This document shows, piece after piece, positions 5,428 to 6,646 of a stretch of 6,646 bases of DNA. Every line of letters starts with the position of its first letter. Within the stretch, counting starts at the first letter, position 1. The position numbers were made by a program, and so were the translations under genes. The DNA comes from an uncultured Bacteroidia bacterium (GTDB taxonomy: Bacteria > Bacteroidota > Bacteroidia > Bacteroidales > UBA932). The notes under the pieces were generated by a model. That model worked only from the letters and a program-made list of their open reading frames with translations, was not told the origin of the DNA and ran no database searches. The stretch covers positions 1-6,646 of the forward strand of contig CACYEB010000044.1 of assembly GCA_902773305.1 (NCBI GenBank), given 5' to 3'.

Positions 5428-6646
5428 CTACTGAACGGTTTCAATCAGGGATGCGCCTGTGTGCCCCCTGTATTCGGGAGCATAAAGCGACTCGATTGTT
5501 ACCAGGGCGCTGTTGAAAGTACCTTCCTGAGTCACGTAGAAAGTCTCACTTAGACTCGTGTCCTCTTCGGCAAGCGTCTGGAAATAGTATACTGTGCGGT
5601 CTTCCCTGCGCTCGCAGTAAAACCAGCCGGTGCCCCAGGAGCGTTCGTCCTTGGGATAGAAGCAGGCAGGGCGCGAAGCCTCCATCACCACAAACGAACG
5701 GTTCTCGGTGTTATCGATATCGTATCGCACCTCAACCTTGTCACCCACCCGCAGCGCCTGGCCGTCTTGCAACTGCTTTCCGTCACGCCAGTATGTGCGT
5801 TTGACCCCCAACTGGTTGGAGGATTCCCTGACATCGAGCATCGGAGCCAGATATGTGTAGTACACAGCACCGAACCTTACATCGGGGGCGCGGTATTTAA
5901 GCAATACGAATATGGCATCGGCACTGGCCATATTGCTTTTCCACTCCTGGTTGTGTTTCTGCAACAGCAGCCATTTCATTATATCCTTGGCCATATCCAT
6001 CTGAGCCGTTTCGGCAAAGACCGTGGCCAGAATGGAATGCGCATAGATTTCCGTGTGCAGCATACCCCTGAACGGCATCACCGCATTGGGGAAGTAGCAT
6101 CCCACATTATCGTTGCGTACGGCATAGTCGCGCAGTGAATTCATTACCACTGTCAACTGCCGGTCCTCTCCGGCTCCACGCAGCACCACGCAGAGTTTAG
6201 CCTTCTCCACAATGGGGATATCCTGCCACTCACTCCGGCAGCGCTTAAGGTACTCCTGCAAAACGCCCTGTATCTCCTTGCCCATCGCATATTCGGGATG
6301 CTCCATACGTGCAGCGAACAGATATGTCAGATCGCGCCAGTTCCACTTCTTTGCCCCGGAGATGTCAAGTATGCGCTTGTCCACATATCCAAGCGCCTTC
6401 TCTATCTGTCTGTTGACAGTAGTCCCGCGAGGCAGTGCATCCACTTCCCGCATATAGTATGTCTTGTCCAGGAACATCAGAGTGAGCAGGTCGCTTGAAG
6501 AGCAGCAGGGGAACCAGCTGAATCCGCCGTCTCCCTTCTGCAGGGAGCCGAGCCTGGCTGCCGCCTTGCGGGTCAGATTTACATCCACACTGTCGGCGCC
6601 CAGCAGGACACCGCGCATCTGGTTGACATACAGGGCGTCCAGCCAC
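5428..6646 (-). CDS. Alpha-2-macroglobulin family protein, C-terminal part (5'-truncated by window edge)
   Basis: The reading frame is open through the right edge, so this is the last ~405 residues of a larger protein; relatives in Bacteroidales are very long (I recall well over 1,500 residues). The ATG at 6618 is an internal methionine: the frame continues upstream with WLDALYVNQ. Residues 1-250 resemble the second half of the alpha-helical thioester-type domain, including the DGGFSWF motif at about 39-45. The last ~150 residues match the final macroglobulin domain: GVKRTYWRDG, then the PACFYPKDERSW region, WFYCERREDRTVYYFQ, the EGTFNSALVTIESLYAPEY stretch and a short C-terminal tail. Such proteins are exported and are thought to trap proteases or act in the envelope; signal peptide, lipobox and any CxEQ thioester would lie outside the window. 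In the FSWFP motif the next two residues are cysteines (codons at 6507-6502). The TAG stop is 1 base before the queG ATG. Confidence 0.9.
   Translation of the reverse strand, partial: WLDALYVNQMRGVLLGADSVDVNLTRKAAARLGSLQKGDGGFSWFPCCSSSDLLTLMFLDKTYYMREVDALPRGTTVNRQIEKALGYVDKRILDISGAKKWNWRDLTYLFAARMEHPEYAMGKEIQGVLQEYLKRCRSEWQDIPIVEKAKLCVVLRGAGEDRQLTVVMNSLRDYAVRNDNVGCYFPNAVMPFRGMLHTEIYAHSILATVFAETAQMDMAKDIMKWLLLQKHNQEWKSNMASADAIFVLLKYRAPDVRFGAVYYTYLAPMLDVRESSNQLGVKRTYWRDGKQLQDGQALRVGDKVEVRYDIDNTENRSFVVMEASRPACFYPKDERSWGTGWFYCERREDRTVYYFQTLAEEDTSLSETFYVTQEGTFNSALVTIESLYAPEYRGHTGASLIETVQ

Larger units (their letters stand above)
6..6646 (-). other. Predicted single transcription unit of six co-directional genes
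   Basis: Gaps in transcription order are 1 base, 6 bases, a 4-base overlap, a 4-base overlap and 20 bases. There is no room for a terminator between any two genes and I saw no hairpin with a T-run. The unit begins right of the window and may continue left of it. Content is mixed: envelope protein, queuosine tRNA modification (queG, tgt), nucleoside-type kinase, LPS export, nucleoside uptake. A promoter inside tgt may subdivide it. Confidence 0.7.

Noticed and set aside
5427..5444. Alternative queG start at 5444
   Set aside because: It would overlap the upstream gene by 17 bases and add six residues before the usual N-terminus; the ATG at 5426 directly follows the upstream stop. It cannot be fully excluded.

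Overview
The window comes from a member of the Bacteroidota, most likely a gut-type Bacteroidales. The proteins (Tgt, the LptF/LptG permease, the adenosine-kinase-like PfkB protein, the bacterial alpha-2-macroglobulin) read like Bacteroidales versions of their families. Start codons lack strong Shine-Dalgarno sites, and the one plausible promoter matches the Bacteroides -33/-7 pattern (TTTG ... TAnnTTTG). Base composition looks slightly above half G+C by eye; I did not count it. The genus cannot be set from this stretch.

All six genes lie on the minus strand and are packed almost without gaps, so they read from the right edge to the left. In transcription order they are: (1) the C-terminal part of a large alpha-2-macroglobulin-family protein, cut by the right edge; (2) queG, epoxyqueuosine reductase, 1 base after it; (3) a PfkB-family, adenosine-kinase-like sugar/nucleoside kinase, 6 bases later; (4) tgt, tRNA-guanine transglycosylase, overlapping the kinase by an ATGA; (5) an LptF/LptG-family lipopolysaccharide export permease, overlapping tgt by a second ATGA; (6) an NHS-family nucleoside permease, 20 bases later and ending 5 bases before the left edge. 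No gap exceeds 20 bases. I see no RNA gene, mobile element, CRISPR array, repeat or terminator.

Two functional themes stand out. tgt and queG are an early and the last step of putting queuosine into tRNA. The kinase and the nucleoside permease together could take up and phosphorylate nucleosides. The permease for lipopolysaccharide transport and the alpha-2-macroglobulin belong to the cell envelope. The run looks like a housekeeping operon of mixed content, not a defence or mobile island. I found no convincing undescribed system. The points most worth checking are the loss of three zinc-binding cysteines in Tgt, the co-localisation of queG, a nucleoside-type kinase and tgt, and a well-formed candidate promoter inside tgt that could drive the permease genes.
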